A stretch of DNA of 64,000 nucleotides from Panagrolaimus kolymaensis (GCA_028622995.1 JAJQJQ010000017.1:1736001-1800000), one strand, 5' to 3'; positions 9,947 through 23,458 are shown, counted from the first letter of the stretch. Notes: generated by a model from the sequence alone, not told the origin. Translations and numbers: made by a program.

Positions 9947-12900
9947 TTAAACACTCGAAGAATCAAGATCATCGTTTTCTTCATCTCCACCTATTTCAAG
10001 ACTGCGAACCGCAAGTTCCATAGAATGATCAAATGTTGCCATGGCATTATTAAAATGTCTAAAAAGTTTTTCTTTATTTTATAAAATTTAAATGAATTCT
10101 TACTCCACATTGAATCGATCCATAAGTTCAGCCCGTTTTCGACTGAATTCTTTTCTCTTTGATGGTGATAAAAAACATTTAAGAGTTTTTTCAAGGGCTG
10201 TCAAATCGATAACTATTTGAGTGACATCATTTTTTCCATTACTTCGTTGTTTTTCATTTAATTTTATTAATAATTTATCGGTGGTTATTTCAACAATATG
10301 CGAAATGGTTTGTTGCATTAATTGGGGTGCAAGTTGCTCAAGCTCAGCTTGAATAAAAACTATACACATTATAAGTTCTTTAGAAAAATATGATACATCT
10401 AAAATTTTCGAGATTTAAAAATTTCATCAGAAAAATATAATAAATTTTCTACCATCTATTTCAGGCAAACGATCATAGGTTGCTGCTTCGATGAGTGAAA
10501 TCAATGGAGCTTGTTTAATACCTAAATATTTTGAAATAAATCCTTGTCGAATTGATACGAGTTTTTTTTTGGTTAACTAAAAATATAAAACTTAAAAAAC
10601 TCCTTCATTATAAAAAAAGAAAACATGCCTCTAAGATGACATCAGCAAATTTAACGCCATTATCACTCAATCTTTTACAAGTTAATGGCAACGAATGATT
10701 AATAATATATTCCATATTGCAAACGGAAATAAGAAATTTTCTTGATGATGGTTGTGATTGTACATCGAGCGGCACACGTGTCGACCTTTCATCATTTGCA
10801 CTTGAAATGGATGCAGAATCATCAATACTTGAAGCGGTTAAATTAGGATTTGGTCGAAGATGATTTGGGCGCTGATGAACAGGGTTTAATAAAAGCAATT
10901 TATCATAACATTCTTTGATACAAGTAATCATACCACAAAAAAGGTCTCGAGTTACCTCTTGATAAGCTTCCAATGAAAAAAGATCAGGTTCACCTGGATA
11001 TCCATCATACGAAAGAATTTGTTTTAATTGGGGTAACATTTCATTTATCTAAATTTATTTTACAATAAAAAAACGGTTGATAAGCTAAATAAAAAATTAA
11101 TTACCACTGATTCATACATATCGGGAAGTGAAGTTTTTGATTCATTTCCAACAACATCCGTTTTCCAATTTTCTTTTTCTGCTATTGCAATAATTGCTTC
11201 CTCGGTTTGATTAGTTAAAGAACTAAGGGTTTTAATTCGTATGGTCATACAAAGTTCAATGAGGGGTTGAACATGATCGTGAGTAAATTGAAATTCAAGC
11301 AAAGATTTTATTGAAGATCTTAAAAATAAACTGTTAAAAAAAATTAAAAAAAGATATTATAAACATACCTTAAAGCTTGAAGAGCAAAGAAAAGATGTCG
11401 AATTTCAGTTTTTGATAGAATTTTAGGCCATGTTACAAATTGATCTTTATATTGTTGAGAAATCATTGATGGAAGGGTTTTTGGACTGAGAATAAAAATA
11501 AAATATATGTATTATTTTTTGATTATTATATTATTAGTTTGGTTAATAATTTAATAAATATATGACTTCTTACCTGAGAGAATTTAACATTAACCAAGAG
11601 GAAACATTTATTGTATTTGTTAACATTTGCTAAAAGTAATTCGCATTAATAAAAAAAGGGAGAAAAGGAAAAACTAACATTAACTCCATCTTGTTTCTCC
11701 AAATATTTCTCATCGCTGGCGTTGGAATAACTTTGTGCAAGTTTCCAAAATGATTGTAATTTATCTGTCATAATTGATAATAATTCTGTAACAAATTGTT
11801 GTCGATGAGCATTAGCACTTTCAACTTAAAAATAAATCTGTTATTATTTTTGAAAGAATTTGTTTAAATTTTTACGCGGAAATAATCCATCTTTTTGTTG
11901 TTTTTCTTCATTTAAGGCCGCTTTATAATGCTTTTCTTGTAATTGCCACAAAATATCTTCCATCCATATATGATATGCTACCGTACAATCCCATGCCGGA
12001 TCGCTATCAGGTTCAAGAACTTTAAGATATTTAATTAATTTGCTTTGTTCCTCAAAAGTTGTTGGAACATCAATTAATTTTTGACGAATATCTTTTTTGA
12101 ATTTTTCCATTTTTTTATCCAACACTACCATAACTGTAAAATGAAAGAAATTTAAAATGGGCGTAAAAAATCGGAATAAATATAATACACACCTTCTTTG
12201 AAAAGTGATACTTCAGAATCTTTAAATAATGATTTGGCCCGGGTAAAATCATTTAGAATTGTTGCATAATCACCCTGAAAATTAATTTGAATTTTCTTTT
12301 ACCAAATTTCAATATGATTACTTTTTCCATATTTTCATCAATTGTTTCTGGTAAAAAGAATATAAATCGAAATCTTGTTAAAACTGATAACGCATTTCTC
12401 GTGGAATCTGCAGCATCTTTTCGACCAAGAACATCTTTAAATAATTTATCCGCTGTTAATTTAGCTTCTTCAATCTGTAATTAACTTCTTTCGTTTTTTG
12501 TTATCGCATAAATACAAAATTTAAACCTTTGAATTTAAAGCTGTTGTCAAAGGCCATCCTTTAGCTTTCTTTTCATCTTCCATACTTTTGTAAAGTTTAG
12601 TCAGAGCATCAACACAACTAATTAAAGCATGAAGATTTGCTTTATGAACATCTTTACTAGTCTTTTTTTCTTTTTCCGCTTCCCTTTTTAAATGTTCAAT
12701 TCCTTTTCGAAGATCTTCAATTCTATAAAATTATTCATAAAGCACCGATATAATAAAAATTTAGAAACCAACTTTGTATATTTATGATTTTCAAGTAAAT
12801 ACCATGCAGGGGCAAAACTTTCCATTCGACGATTTCCACTTCCTTCTGGAAACATTCGAGCTAGAAATGCTTGATCTAATTTTTTATTTCTAAAATTAAA

Positions 12901-13356
12901 AGTTGAATTTATTAAAAACTTTTAAACATAGAATTCTTACGGGTCAACTTTTAATCCAAGCATATCGTCGGTTTCATTGGCTTCAGGTATACTTCGGACA
13001 ACATTTCGTCCAGGAACCGTGTGAGTTTCATCCACCCAAACGCTTGATTCTTGAAGAGGTGAAACTTCTTCAATAAAAACACGAAAATTTACCTCCGAAT
13101 GACCACGACCACCAGATTTAGTAACGATGACAACTTCACCTATGCCACGTTTGGCTTGTCCCAAGCGTGCAATAATTTTTGATGAAGATTTCCATTTTGC
13201 TGAGATCAGACAATCAGTATTACAAACAAATAAAGCTATTAAATCAGATGAATCATTTCCAAGATTTTCTCCTCGAATAATAATTTGCGTTCCCGGAATT
13301 CCTTCCTTTGGTGATAAACCTGTAACCAAAGGAGCGCCGGGGCGACGCTGAGCCAT
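9947..13356 (-). CDS. sec-5: Exocyst complex component SEC5 (EXOC2)
   Basis: Fourteen exons: 13356-12941, 12889-12773, 12722-12527, 12474-12322, 12274-12193, 12133-11876, 11824-11685 (alternative end 11679), 11629-11574, 11485-11369, 11318-11105, 11048-10629, 10576-10453, 10359-10104 and 10058-9947, about 886 residues (human EXOC2 is 924). The N-terminus is the Ral-binding IPT/TIG domain (VTGLSPKEGIPGTQIIIRGENLG, then AKWKSSSKIIARLGQAKRG and VTKSGGRG), followed by SVWVDE and the AWYLLENH block at the start of the helical exocyst rod, and DPAWDCTVAYHIWM further on. SEC5 is a subunit of the octameric exocyst that tethers secretory vesicles to the plasma membrane and binds Ral GTPases. The intron after position 10629 has a GC donor. 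A short acidic tail ends the protein. Confidence 0.92.
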
Positions 13357-15468
13357 TGACTAAAAGTAACATTAAAAAAAATTTTGAAATGAAATCAGAA
13401 GAATATGAAAGACTATGTTTTTGTTAATACATTTTGTGTCAATTTTATGTCAAAAAGTAAAAAATAAATACAATGAATCACGCGATATAATGGTTGCAGT
13501 TACTACTTTCAAATTCACCACAGAAAATGGATTTAGAAATAGAGAATTTGAGTAAACACATAGAAATTTTTTTTTGTTGTTGTCGAGAATAAGACTTGAG
13601 TTGAACGATGAAAAAGCAAACGAGAAGAAGAACAATTGATTTCAACGGTCTTGCGACGACGTGAAAAAGGACCAGGATGAGATTAGTTGTTCACTGCAGC
13701 AACTCAATATTTTACGTTCAATAACTCGTTCAAGAGTGTTTTCAAAGTTAAAAAAATGGATTTAAAACTTTGAATAAAAAATTCAGTACCAACAATCTTA
13801 TCTAAAAAAAATGTCTGCTCTCCATTATGGAAATATAAATTACTCTTTCTAGAAGAAAAAATCATAATTTACATTTTTGTTGTTGCTTCAGATGTCAAAA
13901 AACGTATCTCTCTTTTTTTTTAATATAAACTATTGTAGTTTTAATCGCTACCATTTTACAATATCTAAAATTTGTTTCTATCGATTTTCTAAATGATGGC
14001 TTTTTTATGTTGACTTCTGTCTTGCTGCTCTATTTTAACCTCGTAATGAATTTATTTTTAATTTTGCGAGTTAATACTGATATACCTTAATTGTTTAAAA
14101 AAAACTTTATGTCTTTGTCTATTATTTTTAGAAATACCGTAAAAAAAATTCTATATTCTAAAATTTTTTTTTTCTCTGGAGCGAGCTTCTTTAAATTTTT
14201 ATTTTGGTAATTTTTTAAGTATAAATATTCGTGATAAAAAATACATGAAAAATATTTGTAAATGGTCTAAAATATTTGTTTTTGTTGTTCTTTTCCAAGT
14301 TTATAAAACCATGCGAATTTTTATTTTTAAGTTTACTATTATTAAAAAAAATTGCATTGTAGTACGGTACATTATATTATTTGTCTTAAAATAGCCAAAT
14401 TAATTTGAATTTAAACAACAAATATACAGTTAATGAGTTTATTAAATAAATGTTTAAGTTATGTAGTGATAACTAAATTGCTTTCATTCAAAAAATATCA
14501 TATGCTCATAGTTGTGTCACTGGTGTTTGTATTTTATGTCTACGTTCATGTAAACACACCTTTTTTACTAACAAAAATAATTTTTTTTGTAGCCAAATGA
14601 TCACACTACTTTTCGTTTTTTTAAAAGATGTATTACAAGTTGGTATTCAGTCAAAAAAAAAATACAAACACGCTATTTAATGGCCTCTGTTTGTTACCCT
14701 CTTCAAAAAGAAATTAACAAAACCAGTGAAACTTTCTTATGTTTTGTGTTTTTGTATTTCATCAAAACAAAAAAATTCGAAGATGCGTCTCATATTTCAA
14801 GTCTTTTTTTTTTACTTTTAGAATATTGTTATGACACAGCGAAATAGGGTGTCACATTTTTTAACAAAGATAGCACCAATGACCTTGGAAAGAGATAAAA
14901 AAATTGTATGGAATAAATTTTATTTTCTTCAACACTAAAAAAAATGACAGAGACAGAACATTGCTTTCTTGCGTGCGTGCATTTTCTAAAAACCAACAGA
15001 CTTTCGAGTTTTTCATAAAACGAACACACTTTTTGCGTCTTTTTTATTATAAAAAAGAGAAAAAAAAGACATAGAGAAAATTGCACATTTTTGTTGCTCC
15101 ACGTGAAAGACAAGCAGCGGCGGCAAAAAAAATATAAAAAAGTTTAAAGTCCAAATGTTTAAAAACTCGTGTCTTTTTTTTGTTTTTAAAATTTGCTTTA
15201 TCCATTTTTGGAGTGAAAGCAAGCGACGTTGATGTTTGTTACAGCTGGAAAAATACATTAATTTTTTTTTTAATTTTGATGATTTTTTAACTATGCTATT
15301 ATAAAGCATTCATTCATCGAAAAAGTTTTAGCGACTTTTGGTTTTTTAAACATAAATTTTTTTTCGAAAAGTAAGCATACGATTCTAGACTAAATTAAAA
15401 GCTAAAATATTATTAAATTTTTTCTTTTTTTGAGATATTTATTTTAGTTTTAAAGTTGTGTTTATTCA
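13357..15468. other. Long AT-rich intergenic region upstream of SEC5
   Basis: About 2.1 kb of T/A-tract-rich sequence between SEC5 and the repeat-built element at 15477. Open frames here are short, low in complexity and lack splice context. I see no convincing gene or RNA. Confidence 0.5.
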
Positions 15469-15476
15469 TTGTTGAG

Positions 15477-15835
15477 GAGTCCCTGACACTTCGTTACAAC
15501 GACACTTCGTTACGGTACACTTCGTTACGACACTTCGTTACAGTACAGTTCGTTACAGACTATTCGTTACAACGTACACTTCGTTACGAAATATTCGTAA
15601 ATTTTAAATTCTAAGAATGTGATTAAGGCTGAGACTGAGCCTAAAACTAAGCCTAAGAAACTAAGTAACTGAGCCTAAACACAGTAAAAGATGATGAATT
15701 ATCGGTAAGAATGTGTAAACCGTAACGAAGTGTAGTAACGAAGAGTCATGGATTTGTAACGAAGTGTCTGTTGTAACGAAGTGTACGTAACGAACTGTCT
15801 GTAACGAACTGTCCGTAACGAAGTGTCTATTTCCC
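15477..15835. mobile_element. Repeat-built non-autonomous element (GTAACGAAGTGT units), candidate hAT-like
   Basis: The left part (15484-15590) carries about six units of the type CACTTCGTTAC in one orientation; the right part (15718-15828) carries about seven units of the complementary GTAACGAAGTGT type, so the whole forms a large inverted structure. The 8-mer TTGTTGAG flanks it at 15469-15476 and 15836-15843, which fits an 8-base target duplication. Some units read CAGTTCGTTAC, a one-base variant. The centre contains short GAGCCTAA-like repeats. No protein is encoded. The outermost 8 bases of the two ends do not match each other, so exact boundaries are uncertain. Confidence 0.6.
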
Positions 15836-15843
15836 TTGTTGAG

Positions 15844-17151
15844 CGTTACGGTAGCTTTTTTATACATCAATATTCAAAGCCAGCCTTTAGATTTTTTCTA
15901 CTAAAAATTAATTATTCAAACTTTAGAAATATATTTGTTTATTATTTTATTTTTTTCCGCTTCGTTAATGCTCAAAAAAACTTTTAAAACTGTAAAAATT
16001 TTATAGAAGGTGCATCACAGATCACTCTTTCTTTCTTTGTTTTTATCTAACAATTTTTCCACGTTTTTGATCAAATTTATTCTATAAGAAGAAAAAGAAG
16101 GCGAGAGAGAAAGAAAAAGAAGCGCGTTTGTAGATGAAAAAAAAATAATAACCATTTATTTTTCAATTATGTCATAGTTTCTGAAGAAGGGAAGCAGCGC
16201 ATATTTCAAATTTGAGCAAAGTGCAAACAAAAATGAGCATCACTTTTGATCAAGGCCGATATTGCGCTCCTCTTTTACACGATTAAAATCAGAATTTCAA
16301 CAAACAAAAAAAGAGGTAAAGGATGAGAGAGGCAAAAATAAATGGAGTATTTTCTTTTTCTTTCATTATTATTGCATTATTCTTTTAAACTCTCCATCTT
16401 TTTTTCATGTTCTAATAAACGAATTTATTAACACCGCTTTAAAAAAATTTAGCTTAAAAATTTTAAAGCTTTAAAAATTTAATTTTACTTTTTAAAGGCA
16501 ATTATAGGTTCATTTTTTTTATGTTTGGTTCTTTCTGTCACTAAAGCAACGCTGTTGTCATCCAAAAAAAGAAGTAAAGTACATTAGGAAGAGAGGAAAC
16601 CCCGTGAAGTACTCAGCAGCTTTTTATTGTATGCGTTTTTTTTGGTTTTTCAAATAACGATTTATTTTTCTCTCATGTCTTGTATTTGCGCTCACAAAAA
16701 TAATACAATTCAAAACACAATCTTTCTGTGTAAAATTTTTATCGTTGTCATATTCTCTCTCTTTTTCTTACCAAATTTTTTCCTATACTTTTGGGTGTTA
16801 ATAAAAGCAGCATACACCAACACCACCGCCACCTCAACTGCATCAGTTGTTTTTTAATCTTTGCTCATTTGTATCACACACAAACACATAACATTTTCAA
16901 GTCTTTGGAATCCTTTTTTTTAAAACTTTTTTTTGATTTTTTTTTTGCAAAGTTGTCTTGTGACTTGTTAACAAAAAAGATGGAGAACGTATTTAACGTA
17001 AGAATTTTAGTTACAAAAAAAAACATTTTTATTGCTTGCTAGCTTCCCACCATTCGTCGTCTGCTTCTTTTTCTTACGCGTTTTTTCATTGATAGATTTT
17101 TATCATTTATCTTTGTAATTAGTTTACGGTAACACATTACTTCTTTTTTAG
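15844..17151. other. Intergenic region upstream of the nuclear receptor
   Basis: About 1.3 kb of T-tract-rich sequence that should contain the receptor promoter and any 5' UTR exon. A ctttttag acceptor directly precedes the receptor ATG at 17152, so a non-coding upstream exon or a spliced leader site is likely. No gene is seen. Confidence 0.5.
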
Positions 17152-18948
17152 ATGCCAACAACAGAAGTAAATGAAATTGAAAAATGCGAAAAATTATCCC
17201 CCACTTCTGAAGTATATGACTTTGGAATAAATCTTGATTTTGTTCAAGGACCCAATTCAACTTTTAGTAATCTTGTTCTTTTGGCAAATAATTATTTAAA
17301 TTCACAAAATCCTGGAATTAAAAGAATTTCTTTGGATGAACATGAACCAGGCGAAACATCTGAATCTTCAGTGGATCGAGATGAAAAAGATATTAGTCCA
17401 ACAAGATTAAAGCCTAAAATTGATTTAAATCACCCATGCACCATTTGTCAAATTGAACCTGCAACCGTTAGTCATTTTAACGTTGATGTTTGCACTGGGT
17501 GTCGAGCATTTTTTCGACGATCTGTAAGCTTTGAGAATATTTTTGTAACATCTGTGTTGAACACTTTATTTTATTAGGTATCCCAACAAAAAACATATCG
17601 ATGCCTTAATTCAAAATTATGCGGCAAAACAAATCGTAAGCTTTTTTTTATCAAACCTTTACTAGAATTTGATGGAGCTGGCTTACACACATTTTTTTTT
17701 CAGTTATTCCAAATCGTCGCGTTTGCAAATTTTGTCGGTTCCAAAGATGCATCGATGCGGGAATGTTGAAATCAAGTGAGACTTATCTTTTTATAGTTGT
17801 AACTATAAATTCTTTCTTTTAGAAGAACAATTATACAATCAAAAACTTGATAATCCATCGCATAAAAGTTCTACAGCTTCATCAACTTCAAGCGGTAGTT
17901 GTTATTCCAAGCCCCCAATTGAACCTTTAACAACCATTCTTTCATTATCCCCTTCTTCTTCATCTTCAACATCCGGTGATTCAGTGTTAGAACATTTTTT
18001 ACATTTTCGTCGAAAAATAACTTATGATCGTCTTCAAAAATATTACTGTCGAACGAAAATGGATGAAGACACTTTTGTTGATTGCAATCATACCGTAGCA
18101 TTGGGTCTAAGAGAAACAAAACTTATAGTTGAAATTTTATCTCGTTCACCTGTTTTCGAAGGAATACCTGAAATGGATAAACGAATCCTTTTTGGAGATT
18201 ATTCGGTTGTATGGACAATTCAAGAGCAAGTTTTATCTACCATTCGAAATGGTGGACATTTAATTAAAAAAATGTATCATGCTGATGGAACTTCCTTTAA
18301 GGTTTGTACAAATAATTAATACATCTGTTTTATCTAAATAAGAGGCCCACTATTTATTTAGTTAAATGAGAATAATGCTTTAAAACATTGGGAGCCGCTA
18401 TTTCTTACCATAAATGATAATCGCCCAGTAATTATTGAAATGGTTATGAGATTTTTATTAAATTTAGCGACATATACAACCATGGAAATTTCTCGATTTA
18501 TGGTTAATGCTGGAATGAATGAAGAAGAATTAGCTGCATTTACGGCATTACTTTTTCTTCGACCTGGTAAGTTTAAATATAGCTAAAAAAATTTAGTAAT
18601 AACTGATTTGAATTATAAATATGTGTTTTAGAAATTTTGAGTGCTGTATCACCGGAATCTCGCCATCTTCTCTTGCAAAAACGACATCAATTATTGCGAA
18701 ATCTCTCAAATTATTTAATTTCAACTGGACAAAAAGTTGATGAACGAATGTCAAAAATAATTTTATTGATATCAGAAATTCAAACAGCTATTAGAATGCT
18801 TAAACATGCAATAAATATTATTAGAGTTACAACTTCAGAAGAAACCATCCTTCCAAGAAATTATATTGAATTGTTTGAAGAGGGTGCTCGTGATATTTCA
18901 AGCCTTTTAAATACAGCTCTTCCAATGAATTTTAAACAAGCGGTTTAA
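17152..18948 (+). CDS. Nuclear hormone receptor, nematode divergent (C4 zinc finger plus ligand-binding domain)
   Basis: Exons 17152-17523, 17578-17635, 17704-17775, 17823-18301, 18362-18566 and 18632-18948 give 500 residues. The DNA-binding domain (residues about 97-165) has finger 1 CTIC...CTGC RAFFRRS and finger 2 C...C...CKFCRFQRC, with IDAGMLKS after it as in nuclear receptors. The P-box C-TGC-RAFFRR is typical of the expanded, HNF4-derived nematode receptor set. A Ser/Pro-rich hinge follows, then a helical region ending ...ALPMNFKQAV consistent with a divergent ligand-binding domain. It should act as a DNA-binding transcription factor; ligand and targets unknown. Upstream acceptor and in-frame ATG make the start firm. 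Confidence 0.9.
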
Positions 18949-19098
18949 AAATGAATTTTTTTTGGCTGTGAATACATACATACTTTTGATCTCAGGGTGT
19001 TAGTTTTTTTAAACAGATTTATTTATTTTATATAAACCTTTTATAATTAATCACCAACATATAAAGCATAAATGAGTATAATAAAATAAAATATTTTT

Positions 19099-19780
19099 TT
19101 AAAATGTATCGCGGCCATTGCATAAATCCGTTGAACAACAGCAAAATGAAACTGGAATACCCTAAAATTCATTTTGATTTATAAAACAAACTTTTATTAA
19201 TTCTCAGGCTGCTGTGGTGTTAAGGGTTTTTAGACATACAAAATTGATTGATTGTATGTATGTACTTTAAAAAAATTTGGATGAGTTATTTATTTGTTTG
19301 AAAAAGTAATCAACACTTGTAAAATGCATTTGAAAAAAAGAAAGGTTAATCGACGTTTACACTTTTTATGTTTATTCAACCTAGCGACAATATAATTTAA
19401 AAAAGCTTACTTGTAAATCCATTGTTCGACAAGTATCTTGGGAAAGGAAGCAACGGTAGGTAGAACATCCGGCCTTCCAAGCGGACAGCAATACCTAAAT
19501 AATTAGATAAATTATTTGTGACTGAAAACAACCAAAAATGGAAACGGGAAATTCATACTCCAGCGCTGGCGGTCATATTATAACAATAATCTGAATTATC
19601 TTCACATTCCTTTTTCTCATCTCCATTGCCAGAAAGAAGTTTGAAACCCTAAACTTCATTAAATATTAAAGAAATATATTGTCTATTTATGAAACTTACC
19701 GTATAACACTGTAATGCCGATGAAGTTGCAAAGAAAAGCGTCAAAAAAGTGAAAAAAATAAAAATATTAAACTTTAGCAT
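19099..19780 (-). CDS. Small secreted Ly6/uPAR-like cysteine-rich protein
   Basis: Exons 19780-19700, 19648-19559, 19494-19411 and 19161-19099 are each whole codons and give 104 residues. A hydrophobic signal peptide (about residues 1-22) is followed by LQCYT, ECEDNSDYCYN, AGCSTYRCF, DTCRTM and a C-terminal FCCCSTDLCN block. The spacing of about ten cysteines ending in CCxxDxCN is the three-finger (Ly6/uPAR) pattern. There is no hydrophobic tail after the final CN block, so it is probably secreted rather than GPI-anchored. Role unknown; this is not a judgement that it is a toxin. The ORF is intact. Confidence 0.8.
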
Positions 19781-20824
19781 TTTAAAAAAAAAATTCAGCT
19801 GATCGCTAAAAAAATCAATTAAAAACAGACGAATGAAAAGCCGAAGAAAAAAAAAAAAAAATGGCAAAAATCGTCTCCGTCGTCGCCGGTCTTTGCTCAA
19901 ATCGTTTGTTTTTCAAATTGCATCGATCATTTTTTAATGCTCCGCCATCAACAATTCTTTTGTCCTTCGCATTTTTTTATTAATATTAATTGGCTGTGTT
20001 ACTTAATTTACGATGGCAAAGTTTTCAATCAATTTCTTTAGAGAAAAAAAGAACAATACATAAGATTTTTCGCTAAATGTCATTTATAAATGAAAGAATG
20101 AAAGGAAATAACGTTGGTGTTTTAATTTTTGAACTCTCAATGACTAACAACAGAATTTTGATTTTATTGATAAAATTAGGAAAAACATAAAACGAGTAAT
20201 TTCACCAAGTAAAATTTTTGTTTTGTACTAAAATTAATTTTAAATTTTGTTTAAAAATTTATCTCCACTAGCTTTCAAATTTATTAGCTGTAATGATGTT
20301 TATTAAAATCTTGATTCATGCAGAGTCGAATAACAAATAACATACATAATTAAAATTCCAAAAACACCCTTTTTAGTTATTAAACAAAAAAATTTGAGCA
20401 AAAACTTTGAAAAATAAAATGGCTAAAAATTATATAACGGAAGGCACTGTTTGCGAACACCATTTTTTAACTTCCATTAAATCCAACTTCCGTCACTTCC
20501 CTTCTGTTATAGCTGCTACATATTAAATAAGAATGTTGGGTGGCAAAATTATGAATAGAAAATGGTAATTAATAATTTTGAATTTGCGCGCTGATTCGTT
20601 TAGATGCCTTTTCGCTTTGAAATCCATATCTCAAATGCATGATTGCCTAAAATAACTGTCAACAAATATTATAATTTTTGTTTGTTGTTTGATTATCAAA
20701 ACAAATAAATAATTCGTGATAATTTTTTTTATTTTACATTTGTTAAATGTCATTTATTTTCTTATGATTTTAATGAAACATACGTTTTAGTTTTCTCTTG
20801 TGATCTTAAAAGGATTTATATGTA
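19781..20824. other. Intergenic, divergent promoter region
   Basis: About 1 kb between divergently transcribed genes (19780 minus and 20825 plus). It contains AT-rich sequence only; no gene or repeat recognised. Confidence 0.5.
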
Positions 20825-23348
20825 ATGTCTTCTGGTAAAAAAGAATATACAAGTGAAAATCGATCTTCTAAATCTGGTGAGTACACTGATGATGAGGATG
20901 AAAAGAAGAAACCTCTGTCTCCTCGAAAACCTTTATCAACTTCAAAAGCTGTAAGCTCTGATTCTGATTCTGTTGAATATACTGATGATGAAAAGAAGAA
21001 ACAACCGCCTCATCTAAAATCCGCGACAAAAGCTGTTCAAAAAGCTGTTAGCTCTGATTCTGTTGAATATACTGATAATGAAAAGAAGAAACAACCGCCT
21101 CCTCGGAAGTCTATATCGAATACAAAAGCTGACCATGTTCGAAAACATAAACGCCGGTCTCCTGAATACACTGATGATGAAATGAAGAGACCTTTGCTTC
21201 CTCGAAAACCTTTTTTTACTATCAAAACGGTTCAAAAAGCTGTAAGCTCTCATTCTGTTGAATATACTGATGATGAAAAGAAGAAGAAATCGCCTCCTCA
21301 AAAATCTCCCAATGTACGATCATCTTCTAAATCTGATGGAGATAGTGATGCATCTTCATTTCATCGCCTTTCTGAATTTTCTTCTGATGGAAATGAAGAT
21401 GACGAAGATGATGACGACGAAGATTTAATGTATCCGCCTAATTTCAAACGTGGTCCTCCTCCTCCTCAAAAAGAAGAGACGCCTTTTTGTCTTACTCAAA
21501 AACCTGTTGATCCTGTTGTCACTTTTCAACCTCCTGCTAAGTTATGTATAACCAAAGTATGTTACCTTTTTTTCTTTTTAACAAATTATTTTAAAAAATT
21601 TAGGCTAAACAAAAAATTTTGGCTTGTGCTAAAGACCTTTGTATCTCAGAAAATAACGAAATTAGATATTCCGATCTGCAAAAAATCTATTTGAGAAAGT
21701 ATGGTTCACCGTTAGATAAAACTGTAAGTGAATTTATACGTAAAATATTCATTATAGTATACGTTTCTTTAGGAATTGTTCCATCTTTTTGGTACTCTGA
21801 ATGCAACTCAAACTTTGCATGAAGGATTTTCCATATATTTTGATCTAACAACAGATAAAAACAAAGGTATTCTCCTCCGGATGAAAGGTGACATCAAAGA
21901 ATGTTTAAACGAACTGGAAAACAACAAATATTATGGCAAACTTGATCCTATTCCTGAATTATCTTCTATGGAAATTGCTGATGTTTTACGTCCTGCATCA
22001 CAAATTGATCCTCTCATCCGTACAGCTACATCACTCAGCCATACTCTTTCAGCTCGTGTTGTGGCTTCTCTCCGAGCTAGGGGTTTTGCTCGTGAAAACT
22101 TTGAAGATCTTCCGCGAGTTCGTAATCCTATTATTCGTACAAGGAATGATGATAATTCCGAAGATGTGTTCACAGATGAAGAAAACATGCTTCCTAAGAC
22201 TTCACCACAATCAATATCACGTGCACCACGACGACGGCTTCTTCCTTCAAATCTTCGATCTCAACGCAGTATTAATGAATGTTATCAAAACGATGATTCA
22301 TCACCTTCTGCAAAAAAGTCTCTTCCAAATGAAACTGAATGTCAACAAAATGGATCACTTAAATTAGAAATGTTAAGGATTAATCCAGCATCGTCTCAAC
22401 AAGTGAAACCCAAACTTCATATTGTCGAAGAAGAATCTTCAGTGAAAGCTGCATCATCATTTCCTGAAGGGCAAACGCTTTGCAAAAATGGCGGAAATAC
22501 AGCATTTCAAGAACCGATGTTCATTGAAAATGTAAGTTTTTTTTTGAAACTCTTTGTGTTGGTGCTTACTAGTGTTTTTAATTTTTAGCAAAAACTACAA
22601 TTACGAGATTATGAAGATTCTGCAAATGAAGATGATTACAGCTTCAAATTCTGCGTCGACATGAACAGTGTTGTATTTAAGACTCATCAAGATTATCAAG
22701 ACTTTACATTTGAACATCCAACAGATGAATGTAATCAGCCTCTTTCTGTAGAAAAAGTTATTAATGATCAACTTCAACAGAATCATAGTGTATTGCCTTC
22801 ATATGATATCTTTGCTAATTTATCAGTTAGTTTTTGCTTTTTCTGAATTAGATATTTATTAAAGTTTTAGGAAGATGCTGTCAAAAGTGAACTTTCAAAA
22901 TGCGGAGACGGCTATTATGAATATTTCAATTGTAAAAGAAGCGAAATCCAAGATCAGTTTGCTAAACAATTAAAGGAAGCGCGGGAAGACAAAGAGAAGG
23001 CTTATCAAATTGCTGATGAATTCTATGAATTGAAGTCAAATTCTGAATCAGAAATTATTACAATTAAAACACATTTCAATTATCCAGAGTTTCTTTTTTA
23101 TCCACCTTTGAAATCTGTTTCCGATAAAAATGCTTCATCGGTTAGTTATAACTTACAACAAAAAAAATTTATTTAAGAATTTTTAGAATGAATCCTCGAC
23201 TAAAGAAAAAAGAGATCACTTATATCAAATGGCTGACAAATTGTATGAATTCGCAGTTGCACAAATTACACAAAACAAAAATGATCAAGAAGAAAAAATC
23301 TTGTCTAATGCAGCTTTTCATCTTTACAATAATACTGAAGGTTTTTAA
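20825..23348 (+). CDS. Large protein with EYTDDE repeats and a possible LOTUS/OST-HTH-like domain
   Basis: Exons 20825-21556, 21604-21723, 21773-22531, 22589-22825, 22871-23140 and 23187-23348 give 759 residues. The first 170 residues contain five diverged repeats around EYTDDEKKK followed by Pro/Arg-rich spacers, then an acidic run (EDDEDDDDEDL). Residues about 245-310 (from AKQKILACAKDLC through YSDLQKIYLRKYGSPLD to GFSIYFDLT) look like a winged helix similar to LOTUS/OST-HTH domains, with the conserved Y-x-x-x-YG-x-x-L core; this is a pattern-based guess. The rest is low-complexity and then charged helical. I do not recognise an orthologue. LOTUS proteins typically sit in germ granules, which would be consistent but is not shown. 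A hAT-like element follows 110 bases downstream. Confidence 0.65.
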
Positions 23349-23458
23349 ATTTATATTCTTCATTTTTTGTTGTTTTATGTTCTGTTAAATAAAGAATGAA
23401 AAAAAAATTTATTTGATTTACAAAATGATACCATTTTTTCTCACATTATTGTCGACAC

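Noticed and set aside
15484..15828. CRISPR array
   Set aside because: The units are 11-12 bases with short irregular spacers and switch orientation midway; the DNA is eukaryotic.
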